Notes: generated by a model not told the origin, from the letters alone. A stretch of 64,000 nt of DNA from Roseibium algicola (GCF_001999245.1 NZ_CP019630.1:248001-312000); one strand, 5' to 3'. Shown: positions 9,051-18,572, numbered from the stretch's first letter. A program made the numbers and translations.

Positions 9051-11087
9051 ATGACCGAGACCGTCAAACAAGCCAAAGTCGTTTTCCAACCCAGCGGGCG
9101 CCGTGGAACCTTTCCTGTCGGCACGCCCCTGCTCGACGCTGCCCGCTCGCTCGGTGTCTATGTGGAGTCGGTATGTGGCGGGCGCGGCATTTGCGGGCGC
9201 TGCCAAATTTCGATCTCGGAAGGCACTTTCACCAAGGAAAACCTGACCAGCGCAGCTGAAAACCTGGAAGGTGCCACCGAAGCGGAAACCCGCTACGCGA
9301 CCTTGCGCAAACTGCCCGCCGACCGGCGCCTTTCCTGTCAGGCAAAAATCCTGGGCGATCTGGTTATCGATGTCCCGACCGATGCCCAGACCAACCGTCA
9401 GGTTGTGCGCAAGCGCGCGGAAGCCCGCAACATCGAAGCCGACAGCCCGATCTCGCTGGTATCCGTCTCGATCGCCGAACCGGACATGGAAACGCCGCGC
9501 GGCGATATCGACCGGCTGCGAGAGGCGCTGATTGCCGAGACCGGCATTGCCGACCTCACGATCGACCCGGTGCTGCTGCCACGGGTCCAGACGATCCTGC
9601 GCAAGGGCAATTGGCAGGTAACTGCGGCAATCCACGAAGACAGAGGCGTGCTGCCGACACTCGTGGCGCTCTGGCCCGGAGAAAAACCTGCCGTCTACGG
9701 CCTTGCCGTCGACATTGGCTCCACCACCATCGCAGCCCACCTTTGCAATCTTCAGAACGGGCGCACAGTCTCGTCCGCAGGCACCTCCAACCCGCAGATC
9801 CGCTTTGGCGAGGATCTGATGTCGCGGGTGTCCTATGTCCAGATGAACCCGTCCAAGCTGCCGGATCTGACAAAGGCCGTGCGCGATGCCATCAACGCGC
9901 TGATCGGCAAACTGGTCGGCGATGTCGGCGCAGAACGCACGGATGTGCTTGATGCGACCTTTGTCGGTAACCCGGTCATGCATCATCTGTTCCTCGGTAT
10001 CGATCCGGTGGAACTTGGCGGCGCTCCCTTCGCGCTCGCAGCCTCCGACGCCATGATTTTGAACGCGCGCGATCTGGATCTGGAACTGAACCCGGGAGCA
10101 CGTGTCTACATGCTGCCCTGCATCGCCGGCCATGTGGGTGCCGATGCAGCTGCTGCAACGCTTGCAGAAAGCCCTTACAAGCTCGACGAGATAACGCTGC
10201 TTGTCGATGTCGGTACCAATGCGGAAATCGTGCTGGGTAACCGGAACCGGCTGTTGGCAGCGTCCTCTCCGACCGGCCCTGCGTTCGAAGGCGCCGAAAT
10301 CTCGTCCGGCCAGCGCGCGGCACCAGGTGCAATCGAACGCATCCGCATCGACAAGGAAACGCTTGAGCCTCGCTTCAAGGTGATTGGTGTCGACGAATGG
10401 TCGGATGAAGAAGGCTTTGCCGAAAAGGTCGACACTGTCGGCGTTACCGGCATTTGCGGCTCCGGCATTATCGAGGCCGTTGCCGAGATGTATCTGGCGG
10501 GCCTCATCACGGAAGACGGTGTTATCGACGGCTCGATGGCGGAACGGACATCGCGCGTGAAATCCACCGGCCGGACCTTCTCCTATCTGATTGCAGACGA
10601 CGGGGTCGAAATATCGATCCTGCAGACGGACATTCGCGCGATCCAGCTCGCCAAGGGTGCGCTTTATGCCGGTGTCAAACTTCTGCAGGACAAACTCGGC
10701 ACCTATGATCTGGACCGCATTCGCCTTGCGGGGGCCTTCGGCAGCTACATCGACCCAAAGTACGCGATGATCCTTGGCCTTATTCCCGATTGCCCGCTGG
10801 AGGGTGTCTCCGGCGTCGGCAACGCTGCCGGGACAGGCGCCCGGATGGCTTTGCTCAACCGCGGCTACAGGCGCGAAATCGAGCAGACGGTGCGCGATAT
10901 CGAAAAGATCGAGACAGCTCTGGAACCCAAGTTCCAGGAGCATTTCGTCAATGCAATGGCCTTGCCAAACAAGGTCGATCAATTCCCCCACCTTCGAGCT
11001 GCCGTCGAATTGCCGGTACGCAAGGAGGCTGACGCGGGGTCGGATGCAGCCGGCGGAGAGCGCAGGCGGAGACGCCGCCGGGGTTGA
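9051..11087 (+). CDS. RACo-type corrinoid activation/regeneration protein (2Fe-2S + ASKHA)
   Basis: 678 aa. The N-terminal plant-type ferredoxin domain has cysteines 42, 48, 51 and 96. The remainder is the DUF4445/ASKHA ATPase module, with phosphate loops near DIGSTTIAAHL and DVGTNAEIVLG. Homologues use ATP and a low-potential electron to rescue corrinoid proteins oxidised to Co(II). That is exactly what an aerobic corrinoid methyl-transfer pathway needs. The protein ends in ERRRRRRRG, echoing the basic tail of the adjacent methyltransferase. It lies downstream of a terminator, so it probably has its own promoter in 8889-9050. Confidence 0.93.
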   Translation: MTETVKQAKVVFQPSGRRGTFPVGTPLLDAARSLGVYVESVCGGRGICGRCQISISEGTFTKENLTSAAENLEGATEAETRYATLRKLPADRRLSCQAKILGDLVIDVPTDAQTNRQVVRKRAEARNIEADSPISLVSVSIAEPDMETPRGDIDRLREALIAETGIADLTIDPVLLPRVQTILRKGNWQVTAAIHEDRGVLPTLVALWPGEKPAVYGLAVDIGSTTIAAHLCNLQNGRTVSSAGTSNPQIRFGEDLMSRVSYVQMNPSKLPDLTKAVRDAINALIGKLVGDVGAERTDVLDATFVGNPVMHHLFLGIDPVELGGAPFALAASDAMILNARDLDLELNPGARVYMLPCIAGHVGADAAAATLAESPYKLDEITLLVDVGTNAEIVLGNRNRLLAASSPTGPAFEGAEISSGQRAAPGAIERIRIDKETLEPRFKVIGVDEWSDEEGFAEKVDTVGVTGICGSGIIEAVAEMYLAGLITEDGVIDGSMAERTSRVKSTGRTFSYLIADDGVEISILQTDIRAIQLAKGALYAGVKLLQDKLGTYDLDRIRLAGAFGSYIDPKYAMILGLIPDCPLEGVSGVGNAAGTGARMALLNRGYRREIEQTVRDIEKIETALEPKFQEHFVNAMALPNKVDQFPHLRAAVELPVRKEADAGSDAAGGERRRRRRRG

Positions 11088-11141
11088 CGGTGTCGTTCCT
11101 TCGGCTAGCAAGCATGAACGGGCGGCAGATTTGCACTGCCG

Positions 11142-11966
11142 CTACTGATCCCAGAAATACTGCTCACGCATACGCCGCCAGATCTTTTCTCCCACGAGGC
11201 AGTCATATGGCTCTTCGAAGGTGAATTGGGCCGGGATGACTTGTGGCTCGGGCGGCTTGACGCCTCCGATCTCGAGGATCAGCTTGCGACGAACGGCTTC
11301 GGGAAACTGTTCCCAGTCGTTCACCGGTATGACGAAGCTGGCGGGCCCGCCGATGACGCAGCGCTGATAATAGACGTCCAGGTCCGGAATGTTGAACTGG
11401 AAGCCCATGCCACCAGTAGTCATCAGCGGCAATCCATTGATCACCAGACCGGCCTCCACGGCGGCATCGCGTGCCTGAACCACAGGTGCTCCCTGGTTGT
11501 TGGGACCATCCCCTGAAATGTCGATCACGCGGCGGTCTGCCTTGAAAGGTGCATCGGCGAGGAGGGCCGAAGCATGCCAGATTGCGCCGGAAATCGAGGT
11601 TCGGCGCTGACCGTAGGTGCTGTCTGCCAGAACCTTGTCGGCGAACTCCTGGGCATCTTCCACGCCCTCGATCACCGACCACCCGACAATTTCGCGCGCA
11701 TGGCTTTCGTTGGCCCATTCGAACATCATGAGAGCGATCCGGCCGTGAGCCCCGTACCCGATCGCCCGCACCACTTCCGGGCTGGCGATGGCGGCAGCAT
11801 ATCCGCGGCGCTGGATCTGGAGTTCTTCAGGCGACATGGAGCGGGAGACATCGACAGCAAGGACCAGAGCGACATCGACCTGTTCCTGCGCAAGCGCGGG
11901 ACCGAGAGGTGCCAGCAGCAAGGCGACTGCACCTGCAAGTGAGCGGACTTCGGAAAGCCTCCACAT
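11142..11966 (-). CDS. DUF1194 von Willebrand factor A-like secreted protein
   Basis: 274 aa from the start that gives a clean signal peptide (hydrophobic AGAVALLLAPLGPALAQ). Upstream in-frame starts at 12014 and 12029 are possible. The vWA fold shows the MIDAS motif DVSRS at residues 39-43 and later VIDISGDGPNNQG. Role unknown; probably periplasmic. It converges with the RACo gene. A related copy lies inside the integrated element at 54481. Confidence 0.85.
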   Translation of the reverse strand: MWRLSEVRSLAGAVALLLAPLGPALAQEQVDVALVLAVDVSRSMSPEELQIQRRGYAAAIASPEVVRAIGYGAHGRIALMMFEWANESHAREIVGWSVIEGVEDAQEFADKVLADSTYGQRRTSISGAIWHASALLADAPFKADRRVIDISGDGPNNQGAPVVQARDAAVEAGLVINGLPLMTTGGMGFQFNIPDLDVYYQRCVIGGPASFVIPVNDWEQFPEAVRRKLILEIGGVKPPEPQVIPAQFTFEEPYDCLVGEKIWRRMREQYFWDQ

Positions 11967-12125
11967 GCCGAAAGGATAACCGAAACCGAAAGAACCGCCA
12001 GCGACTTGACGCATCGTCAGATAAACCATCTGTGATCGGCGGCAGCCACCAGCCGATCGGACACTTTCGCCGCCCTGCCCGCGTCGGCTATAACATCGGC
12101 AAAGCAAATCTTCAGGGAGCGTTCC

Positions 12126-12947
12126 ATGTCTGAAACCGCCGCAAATGACGAGATCCAGAAACCGATGCTCGCAACGCTTCTTCATGAAGGCGTTTACCGG
12201 ATCGTAATGCAGCGGCCGGAGCGGATGAACGCTCTTTCGAGCGAGATGATGACCGCTCTAGCCGGTGAACTTCGGAAGGCGGCCGAGGATCCTGCAGTGC
12301 GTGTTGTCCTGCTCGGTGCAGAAGGCAAGGTCTTCTGCGCTGGCCACGACCTGAAGGAACTAACCGCAGCGCGCGGTGAAGCGGATGGTGGCAGGGCCAC
12401 CTACGAGCGGATCATGCGCCAGTGTTCGGACCTGATGCAGCAGATTGTGCGCCTGCCCAAGCCTGTGATCGCCGTGGTAACAGGTGTTGCGACCGCAGCC
12501 GGTTGCCAACTGGTTGCCTCCTGCGACCTTGCCATCGCTACCGACACGGCCACCTTCTGCACGCCAGGCGTCAATATCGGCCTCTTCTGCTCCACACCAA
12601 TGGTTGCGCTCTCGCGCAATGTTGCGCCTAAACAGGCCATGGAGATGCTTCTGACCGGTGAAAGCATCGACGCATCCACCGCGAAGGATTTCGGCCTAAT
12701 CAACCGCATCGTCCCGCGTGACTACCTGGAGCAGGTCGTCCAGAAATACGCGGAATCGATTGCCTCCAAGTCTGCCAAGACCGTGAAGATCGGCAAGGAA
12801 GCCTTTTACCGTCAGCTGGAAATGCCGTTGTCGGAAGCCTATGATTTCGCGGCACAAACAATGGTCGAGAACATGATGGCCCGGGATGCGGAAGAAGGCA
12901 TCAACGCCTTTCTGCAAAAACGCAAACCAGAATGGACGGACAGCTGA
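12126..12947 (+). CDS. enoyl-CoA hydratase/isomerase family protein
   Basis: 273 aa crotonase fold. Oxyanion-hole residues are in KVFCAGHDLKEL and the second half in GVATAAGCQLVASCDLAIA. It resembles ECHDC3-type proteins, whose substrate is not defined; a Glu typical of hydratases is not obvious at the usual place. It is followed 35 bp later by a DUF3052 gene on the same strand. Confidence 0.9.
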   Translation: MSETAANDEIQKPMLATLLHEGVYRIVMQRPERMNALSSEMMTALAGELRKAAEDPAVRVVLLGAEGKVFCAGHDLKELTAARGEADGGRATYERIMRQCSDLMQQIVRLPKPVIAVVTGVATAAGCQLVASCDLAIATDTATFCTPGVNIGLFCSTPMVALSRNVAPKQAMEMLLTGESIDASTAKDFGLINRIVPRDYLEQVVQKYAESIASKSAKTVKIGKEAFYRQLEMPLSEAYDFAAQTMVENMMARDAEEGINAFLQKRKPEWTDS

Positions 12948-12982
12948 TCCCCCCTGCCGTTTGGAGGCAACAAGGATAAGAC

Positions 12983-13417
12983 ATGCCTGAAGCCGGTTAT
13001 TCCGGACGTCCGCTGTCCGCAAAACTGGGGCTGAAACCGGGAATGATCTGCTGGCGTCACCGGATGCCGGAAGACATTTCCGCCTTGCTGCAGACACAGG
13101 CCCCTGGCGCGGTCATTCGTGCCGCGCCGGAACCGGGTGTTGAATGCGCTCATGTGTTTGTCACCGAACGGGTTGAGCTGACTGGACTCCTGGAAACCTT
13201 GCGGGTCCTGCTGGCCCCGGACGGCATGATCTGGGTTTCCTGGCCCAAGAAGGCCAGCAAGCTACCGACCGACGTCACCGAAGACACCATCCGCGAGCTT
13301 TGCCTGCCGATGGGGCTTGTGGACGTAAAGGTTTGTGCCGTTGACGGCATCTGGTCCGGTTTAAAACTGATGATCCGCAAGGAATTCAGGAAAGAACAGG
13401 CGGCAAAGCTGGCCTGA
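12983..13417 (+). CDS. DUF3052 family protein
   Basis: 144 aa. It matches DUF3052 by the opening GYSGRPLSAKLGLKPG, central VLLAPDGMIWVSWPKKASK and C-terminal VKVCAVDGIWSGLKLMIRK. Function unknown; soluble. It probably shares a transcript with the enoyl-CoA hydratase. Confidence 0.85.
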   Translation: MPEAGYSGRPLSAKLGLKPGMICWRHRMPEDISALLQTQAPGAVIRAAPEPGVECAHVFVTERVELTGLLETLRVLLAPDGMIWVSWPKKASKLPTDVTEDTIRELCLPMGLVDVKVCAVDGIWSGLKLMIRKEFRKEQAAKLA

Positions 13418-13459
13418 GTCTCTCCTGTCAACTCACCGTATTATCACTGCGGTTCCATA

Positions 13460-14332
13460 TCATTTCAGCGGCAGGAAAATATCGGTTTGCGCTTCATGCT
13501 CCGGAACATCCGGAAAGAAGCTGAGGCGTTGAACGAACAGCGGAAAGTCCCGCAGCTCCTCGCCACTTCGTGGCAGCCAGTCGCGATAAAGGGCGCGGAT
13601 TGTTTCCTCAGCTAAGTCGAGCGGACCGGAATGCCTGATTACGGCGCAGCGTCCTGCGGGCAACGTTGCGGCTATCACGCCCTCCGCATTCTCTTTGAAC
13701 TGTCCTGCTACAGCGCAGCAAATGCCGAATCGGTATTCTTCAGGCAGCGCCGTTCTGGGATCGTCAAAGAGTATATTGAACGTCGCGCTTCTGGAGGGAG
13801 GGCTTGCATTTGCCTTGCGCCAGGCAATGAAGCGTCTGACGGATGCGGGCACCTCTTGCGGTGACCCGCGATGCTCAAGCAGGGCGACGGGTGTTTCAGG
13901 AAAATCGATGATCCGGACGGCCGAGACATCAAGGTGCTGATCCGACATGAACTGTCCTTTCAAATTCAGCAATGGGTCATAGGTTCTGTGCCAGACAGAC
14001 CAGTCGGGCGTTGATCGGAAAGCCGACGGGCTTTGCCCAAAATCTCGTTTGAACGCACGTGAGAAGCTCTCGAGATTTTCGTAGCCCGCATCGTAGGCAA
14101 TCTCAGTGACCGGCAGTTCCCCCCTGAAAGCGAGCTGCTGTCCTGCGCGTTTCAGCTTCAGGAGCCGCCGGTATTCTGCAACTCCGAGGCCAAAGAAAGC
14201 CGAGAACTGGCGCTGAAAGTGAAACTTCGAATAGGCGGCCACCCCCGCAAGCGCAGGAACGTCAAGCGGACCGTCCAGCGACCGGTCGATCGTTTCCAGC
14301 ACCTTTTGAAACCGCTTTTCCAACTCACTCAT
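13460..14332 (-). CDS. AraC-family regulator with GyrI-like effector domain
   Basis: 290 aa in Rob/SbmC order: AraC double helix-turn-helix at residues about 5-105 (GVAAYSKFHFQRQFSAFFG and AYDAGYENLESFSRAFKRDF), then a GyrI-like small-molecule-binding domain (about 130-290). Such proteins often control efflux or detoxification. No obvious target is adjacent. Confidence 0.92.
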   Translation of the reverse strand: MSELEKRFQKVLETIDRSLDGPLDVPALAGVAAYSKFHFQRQFSAFFGLGVAEYRRLLKLKRAGQQLAFRGELPVTEIAYDAGYENLESFSRAFKRDFGQSPSAFRSTPDWSVWHRTYDPLLNLKGQFMSDQHLDVSAVRIIDFPETPVALLEHRGSPQEVPASVRRFIAWRKANASPPSRSATFNILFDDPRTALPEEYRFGICCAVAGQFKENAEGVIAATLPAGRCAVIRHSGPLDLAEETIRALYRDWLPRSGEELRDFPLFVQRLSFFPDVPEHEAQTDIFLPLK

Positions 14333-14515
14333 AAAACGCCGCCTTCCATATGCCTGTTTAGCCTCTCCCGTTTACCGGTTTGCCGCTTATCGCGCCTGAC
14401 CGTCCCTGCGCGGTTTCACAATTCTTCGAGGCGGACCGGTCTGCGGCAGAAGGCCCCTTGCAGGCGGGTGTCATTTCGCATTGGATAGCGCGACAAATCT
14501 GAGGATCTCCGTTCC

Positions 14516-15046
14516 ATGAATCACGACACTTATCCGGACGCCTACATCAAGGGTATTCTCGACGAGGTGAAAACCGTCGCCATGATCGGCGCGAGTGCCA
14601 ACAATGTCCGGCCGTCCTATTTCGTGCTGAAATACCTTTTGTCCAAGGGATACGAGGTCTGGCCCATCAATCCCGGTCAGGCGGGCAAGGAGATCCTGGG
14701 ACAGAAGGTCTATTCCTCGCTCGACGAACTGCCTGCGGTTCCCGACATGATCGACATCTTTCGCAATTCCGAAGCGGCAGGCGTTATCGTCGACGACGTT
14801 ATTGCCAGCGGCAAGTTGCCCAAAGTCATCTGGATGCAATTGACCGTGCGACACGACGAAGCGGCAGCAAGAGCCGAAGCTGCCGGTATCAAGATGGTGA
14901 TGAACCGCTGCCCCAAGATAGAGTATGGTCGACTGTCAGGTGAAATCGGATGGGCAGGTGTCAACTCGCGCACGCTTTCCTCCAAGCGCCCTGCTCTGAA
15001 AGCAGGGTTTCAGCATCGCGGGCTTTCTGGGGAAAAAGACAGCTAA
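14516..15046 (+). CDS. CoA-binding domain protein (YccU-like)
   Basis: 176 aa Rossmann protein with VAMIGASANNVRPSYFVLKY near residue 25, VWPINPGQ, and the end motif NRCPKIEYGRL. This is the succinyl-CoA-synthetase-like CoA-binding family. It often neighbours O-acetylhomoserine sulfhydrylase genes, as here. Physiological role not established. Confidence 0.9.
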   Translation: MNHDTYPDAYIKGILDEVKTVAMIGASANNVRPSYFVLKYLLSKGYEVWPINPGQAGKEILGQKVYSSLDELPAVPDMIDIFRNSEAAGVIVDDVIASGKLPKVIWMQLTVRHDEAAARAEAAGIKMVMNRCPKIEYGRLSGEIGWAGVNSRTLSSKRPALKAGFQHRGLSGEKDS

Positions 15047-15150
15047 TTTTCCCCATTGCATCAGCTTCGCACAATGCTCGCCGGATAGCTCGTTAGTCGA
15101 GATACCGCCGTCCGGAAGCCAACCGGATGCCATCAGTAGCGTGAGGCAGC

Positions 15151-15336
15151 ATGACCCAGGACCCGACCCTGTTTACCGCATTTGAATGGGTTCTCATGGC
15201 TATGGCAGCTCTGGTTGCCTTGCTGCTGTTCGCATTCGTGCACAAGGCCGAACACGGATCCCCCTTCGCCCACCGTGACGAAACCTGGGCGCGAGAGCAG
15301 GCACAGTCCGGCGAGCGGGAGCAGAAGGGCGGCTGA
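15151..15336 (+). CDS. small single-span membrane protein
   Basis: 61 aa. One hydrophobic helix (residues about 12-30, VLMAMAALVALLLFAFVH), then a charged cytoplasm-like tail rich in E, Q and R. Not recognised. It lies in a gap with two other mini-genes before metY. Confidence 0.5.
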   Translation: MTQDPTLFTAFEWVLMAMAALVALLLFAFVHKAEHGSPFAHRDETWAREQAQSGEREQKGG

Positions 15337-15470
15337 ACCGAAATCAATGTATACACCCCCACTTCTACCCCTGCGTGTTTCTGCTATACTCCGGGACTTC
15401 AGGGATGGGGTTTTGATCTGCGTTCAGGCGAATTTGCGCCTTTAACGACAGATACATGGGGGCAATACTA

Positions 15471-15599
15471 ATGATATTCGCGCTCGCGACTGTCGCGTTC
15501 GTCGTCTGTATCGCGGTACTGATTCATCTGCAGAAACCATCTGCAAACGGCCCGCGCGCAACCAGGCGCACAAAAGATGATGCAACCGACAAAAGCTGA
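15471..15599 (+). CDS. possible 42-aa single-span membrane peptide
   Basis: ATG at 15471 (an in-frame ATG at 15456 also exists) follows GGGGGCAA. The N-terminal half is a single hydrophobic helix (FALATVAFVVCIAVLIHL) and the rest is basic and polar. Supported only by the ribosome site and composition. Confidence 0.4.
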   Translation: MIFALATVAFVVCIAVLIHLQKPSANGPRATRRTKDDATDKS

Positions 15600-15734
15600 C
15601 AATTTTAAGTTCAATTTATAAGAGCTTTCGCTCAATTTGCTCCGAATGCAGATGAATTTCTTTCCACTTTCTCCATAAGAGATCGTTAACCTTTTGCCTC
15701 GCATCCAAGTTTTCGAACCGGGAGGAAGGCCGCT

Positions 15735-15860
15735 GTGTTTGCAGTCTTCGGAGATACGACATTTCTGGCATGGAGCCTGCCACTGCTGGCGGCGGCACTG
15801 CTTTTTGGTGTCTATTTCGGTGTGAAGCTGGAGAACCGGAAGGACCCGTCCGACCAATAG
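15735..15860 (+). CDS. possible 41-aa single-span membrane peptide
   Basis: GTG start at 15735 placed six bases after a strong GGGAGGAAGG site. A hydrophobic helix (LPLLAAALLFGVYFGV) is followed by a short charged tail. Good translation signal, no recognised family. It has the same layout as its neighbour at 15471. Confidence 0.45.
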   Translation: MFAVFGDTTFLAWSLPLLAAALLFGVYFGVKLENRKDPSDQ

Positions 15861-16019
15861 GCAGACATGCCCCACCCTGGCAGGAGGCAATGGCCACCAA
15901 TCCTGCCTAACGCTTTGACATACATAATTTCCTTTAGATCACAAAACCGCAAAATCGTTCTTTGACCTGCCCTGCTCCTTCGGTCAAACTGGCCGCCAAT
16001 CCAACAGGGAGGTCTTTTA

Positions 16020-17300
16020 ATGAGCGAAAATATTCCAGGTTTTTCCACTCTCGCGATTCACGCTGGCGCAGCGCCGGATCCTTCGACAGGCGCGCGGGCG
16101 ACACCGATTTACCAGACGACCTCGTTCGTTTTCGACGATGTCGATCATGCTGCTTCCCTGTTCGGGCTGCAGGCCTTCGGCAACATTTACACACGCATCA
16201 CCAATCCGACGACGGCTGTTCTGGAGGAGCGCGTTGCGGCGCTTGAAGGCGGTACCGCCGCACTTGCGACAGCTTCCGGTCATTCGGCTCAGCTTCTGTG
16301 CTTCCATACCTTGATGCAGCCCGGCGACAACATCGTCGCAGCAAACAAGCTCTATGGCGGTTCCATCAACCAGCTGAACCACTCCTTCAAGAGCTTCGGT
16401 TGGGGCGTGAAGTGGGCCGACCCTGCGGACATGTCGTCCTTCGAAGCGGCGATTGACGACCGCACACGCGCGATCTTCATCGAAAGCCTGGCCAATCCTG
16501 GCGGAATCGTTGTCGACATCGAGGCGATTGCGGCAATTGCAAAGGCAAAGGGTGTGCCGCTGGTGGTCGATAACACCATGGCAACGCCATACCTGTGCCG
16601 GCCGATCGAACACGGTGCTGATATCGTTCTGCACTCGCTGACCAAATTCATGGGCGGTCACGGCAATTCCATGGGCGGCATCATCGTCGACGGCGGCAGC
16701 TTTGACTGGTCTGCCAGCGGCAACTATCCGCTGCTGTCCCAGCCCCGGCCGGAATACCAGGGTATCGTCCTGCACGAGACCTTCGGCAACTTCGCCTTTG
16801 CGATTGCCTGCCGTGTGCTTGGTCTGCGCGACCTCGGACCGGCCATCTCGCCCTTCAACGCTTTCATGATCCTGACCGGCATCGAAACCCTGCCGCTGCG
16901 CATGCAGCGACACTCGGACAATGCCAAGAAAGTCGCGCTTCACCTCGCAGCCCACGATAAGGTCAAATGGGTGTCCTACGCAGCCCTGCCGGAAGACAAG
17001 CACCACGCCCTGCAACAGAAGTACATGCCAAAAGGCGCCGGCGCCGTGTTCACCTTCGGCGTTGAAGGCGGTTATGACACAGGTGTCGCCCTGGTGAGCA
17101 AGGTGGAACTGTTCTCGCACCTGGCCAACATCGGTGACACCCGCAGTCTGATCATCCATCCCGCATCCACAACACACCGCCAGCTTTCGGATGAACAGAA
17201 GACCGCGGCCGGCGCGGGCCCGGATGTGGTGCGTATTTCGGTCGGCCTGGAAGATGTCGATGACATCATCGCCGATCTCGATCAAGCCCTTTCCGGCTAA
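16020..17300 (+). CDS. metY: O-acetylhomoserine sulfhydrylase / aminocarboxypropyltransferase
   Basis: 426 aa Cys/Met-metabolism PLP enzyme of full length. The PLP lysine is K209 in HSLTKFMGGHGNSMGG, with upstream IYTRITNPTTAVLEERVAALEGG and the Asp in VVDNTMATPYL. It makes homocysteine from O-acetylhomoserine and sulfide in the cytoplasm. AGGGAGG precedes the ATG. I looked for a SAM-II-type riboswitch in 15861-16019 and could not make one out. Confidence 0.95.
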   Translation: MSENIPGFSTLAIHAGAAPDPSTGARATPIYQTTSFVFDDVDHAASLFGLQAFGNIYTRITNPTTAVLEERVAALEGGTAALATASGHSAQLLCFHTLMQPGDNIVAANKLYGGSINQLNHSFKSFGWGVKWADPADMSSFEAAIDDRTRAIFIESLANPGGIVVDIEAIAAIAKAKGVPLVVDNTMATPYLCRPIEHGADIVLHSLTKFMGGHGNSMGGIIVDGGSFDWSASGNYPLLSQPRPEYQGIVLHETFGNFAFAIACRVLGLRDLGPAISPFNAFMILTGIETLPLRMQRHSDNAKKVALHLAAHDKVKWVSYAALPEDKHHALQQKYMPKGAGAVFTFGVEGGYDTGVALVSKVELFSHLANIGDTRSLIIHPASTTHRQLSDEQKTAAGAGPDVVRISVGLEDVDDIIADLDQALSG

Positions 17301-17321
17301 GAGGCACCAGCTGAACAAACG

Positions 17322-17350
17322 AAAAGCCCGCCGATTGGCGGGCTTTTTTT
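17322..17350 (+). terminator. Rho-independent terminator after metY
   Basis: Perfect 11-bp stem (17322-17332 with 17337-17347), GATT loop, seven or more T. Textbook intrinsic terminator. Confidence 0.95.
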
Positions 17351-17477
17351 GCCTGTACACCCGATCGGGCCCGAGGCCGTAAGCGCAGCGGAAATCCTGG
17401 ATCGGAGAGCCGCGGCGTTCGGAGCAAGGTGCTTCCACGCGGCTGCCCGTTTCCCCAACAGTTGAGATTTCCGGAAC

Positions 17478-18572
17478 CTAGTTGCGAATGGCGAAAGGCC
17501 CTTTCAGCATGGCCACATAGTCAACCGCAGCCGCCAGGACGATAACCGCGAACCCCTGATGCACCAGAGCGATGGACAGCGGAACGTGCCACAGCAACGT
17601 CAGGATACCGAAGATCGCCTGCAGCAACAGGAAGCCCCCAACATGGGCGCCTGCCCGGCGCAGCTCCTTGCGCCGGCTCACGCGGAAGGTACTCCAGGCC
17701 AGCGCCACACCGGTGAACACCAGCACGTAGGCCGTCATGCGATGCTGGAATTGAACCGTCATCACGTTTTCAAAGAAATTCAGCCAGATAGGCTGGATGG
17801 CAAGCATGCCGCGCGGAATGAACTGGCCATCCATGAGTGGCCATGTGTTGAAGGTCAAGCCGGCGTTCAGGCCGGCGACGAGACCTCCCAGGAACATCTG
17901 AACAAAGACAAGGAAAAGAACCAGCTTGCCCAGCCCTGCGAGCCGCTCCTGCTCCTGAATTTCGGGTTCGGGCAAGGGGCTCAGCCGCCGGGCAATCCAG
18001 AAAAGATAGGCAAAAATGAAAAGTGCGAGCGTCAGGTGTGTGGCCAGCCGGTACTGACTGACATCCACCCGGTCCACCAGACCGGAAGCCACCATCCACC
18101 AGCCGACAAAGCCCTGCAAACCGCCAAGTGCCAGGCCGACAAGCAATCTCGGCTTCAGCCAGGGCTCTATCCTGCCGGTTGCCCAGAACGCCACCATGGG
18201 AACAAAAAACGCAACACCAATGAAGCGCCCCAGCAGCCGGTGCGCCCATTCCCACCAGAAGATGAACTTGAACTCGTCAAGGCTCATGCCTTTGTTGATG
18301 AGCTGATATTCCGGGATCTGGCGATATTTTTCCAGCTCCTCTTCCCACTCGGCTTCGCTGAGCGGGGGAATGACGCCGTGGATGGGTTTCCACTCGGTGA
18401 TAGACAGCCCGGATTCGGTCAGACGCGTCGCTCCGCCGACGACGACCATGGCCAGGATCAGCGCACAAACGAAGTAGAGCCACCATCGGATCAGGGCCCT
18501 GTTCTGTCGCAATCTCTGCAATTTGGCCGGAAGCATCTGTTCGTTCTTCACACCTTCTGCAATCGCAATCAT
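17478..18572 (-). CDS. ctaA: heme A synthase
   Basis: 364 aa with eight hydrophobic helices, the alphaproteobacterial COX15 form. Landmarks: VVGGATRLTESGLSITEWKP in the first helix/loop, EKYRQIPEYQLINKGMSLDEFKFIFWWEWAHRLLGR, and HLTLALF and HQGFAV histidines for heme. It converts heme O to heme A for aa3-type cytochrome oxidase in the inner membrane. The whole reverse strand is also open but is a shadow. Confidence 0.95.
   Translation of the reverse strand: MIAIAEGVKNEQMLPAKLQRLRQNRALIRWWLYFVCALILAMVVVGGATRLTESGLSITEWKPIHGVIPPLSEAEWEEELEKYRQIPEYQLINKGMSLDEFKFIFWWEWAHRLLGRFIGVAFFVPMVAFWATGRIEPWLKPRLLVGLALGGLQGFVGWWMVASGLVDRVDVSQYRLATHLTLALFIFAYLFWIARRLSPLPEPEIQEQERLAGLGKLVLFLVFVQMFLGGLVAGLNAGLTFNTWPLMDGQFIPRGMLAIQPIWLNFFENVMTVQFQHRMTAYVLVFTGVALAWSTFRVSRRKELRRAGAHVGGFLLLQAIFGILTLLWHVPLSIALVHQGFAVIVLAAAVDYVAMLKGPFAIRN

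Noticed and set aside
8994..11111. 705-codon reverse-strand open frame opposite the RACo gene
   Set aside because: It is the shadow of a well-supported coding region in GC-rich DNA; low-complexity His/Arg/Gly composition and no family features.
15861..16019. SAM riboswitch upstream of metY
   Set aside because: This gene class often has one in alphaproteobacteria, but no SAM-II core or pseudoknot pattern could be traced.
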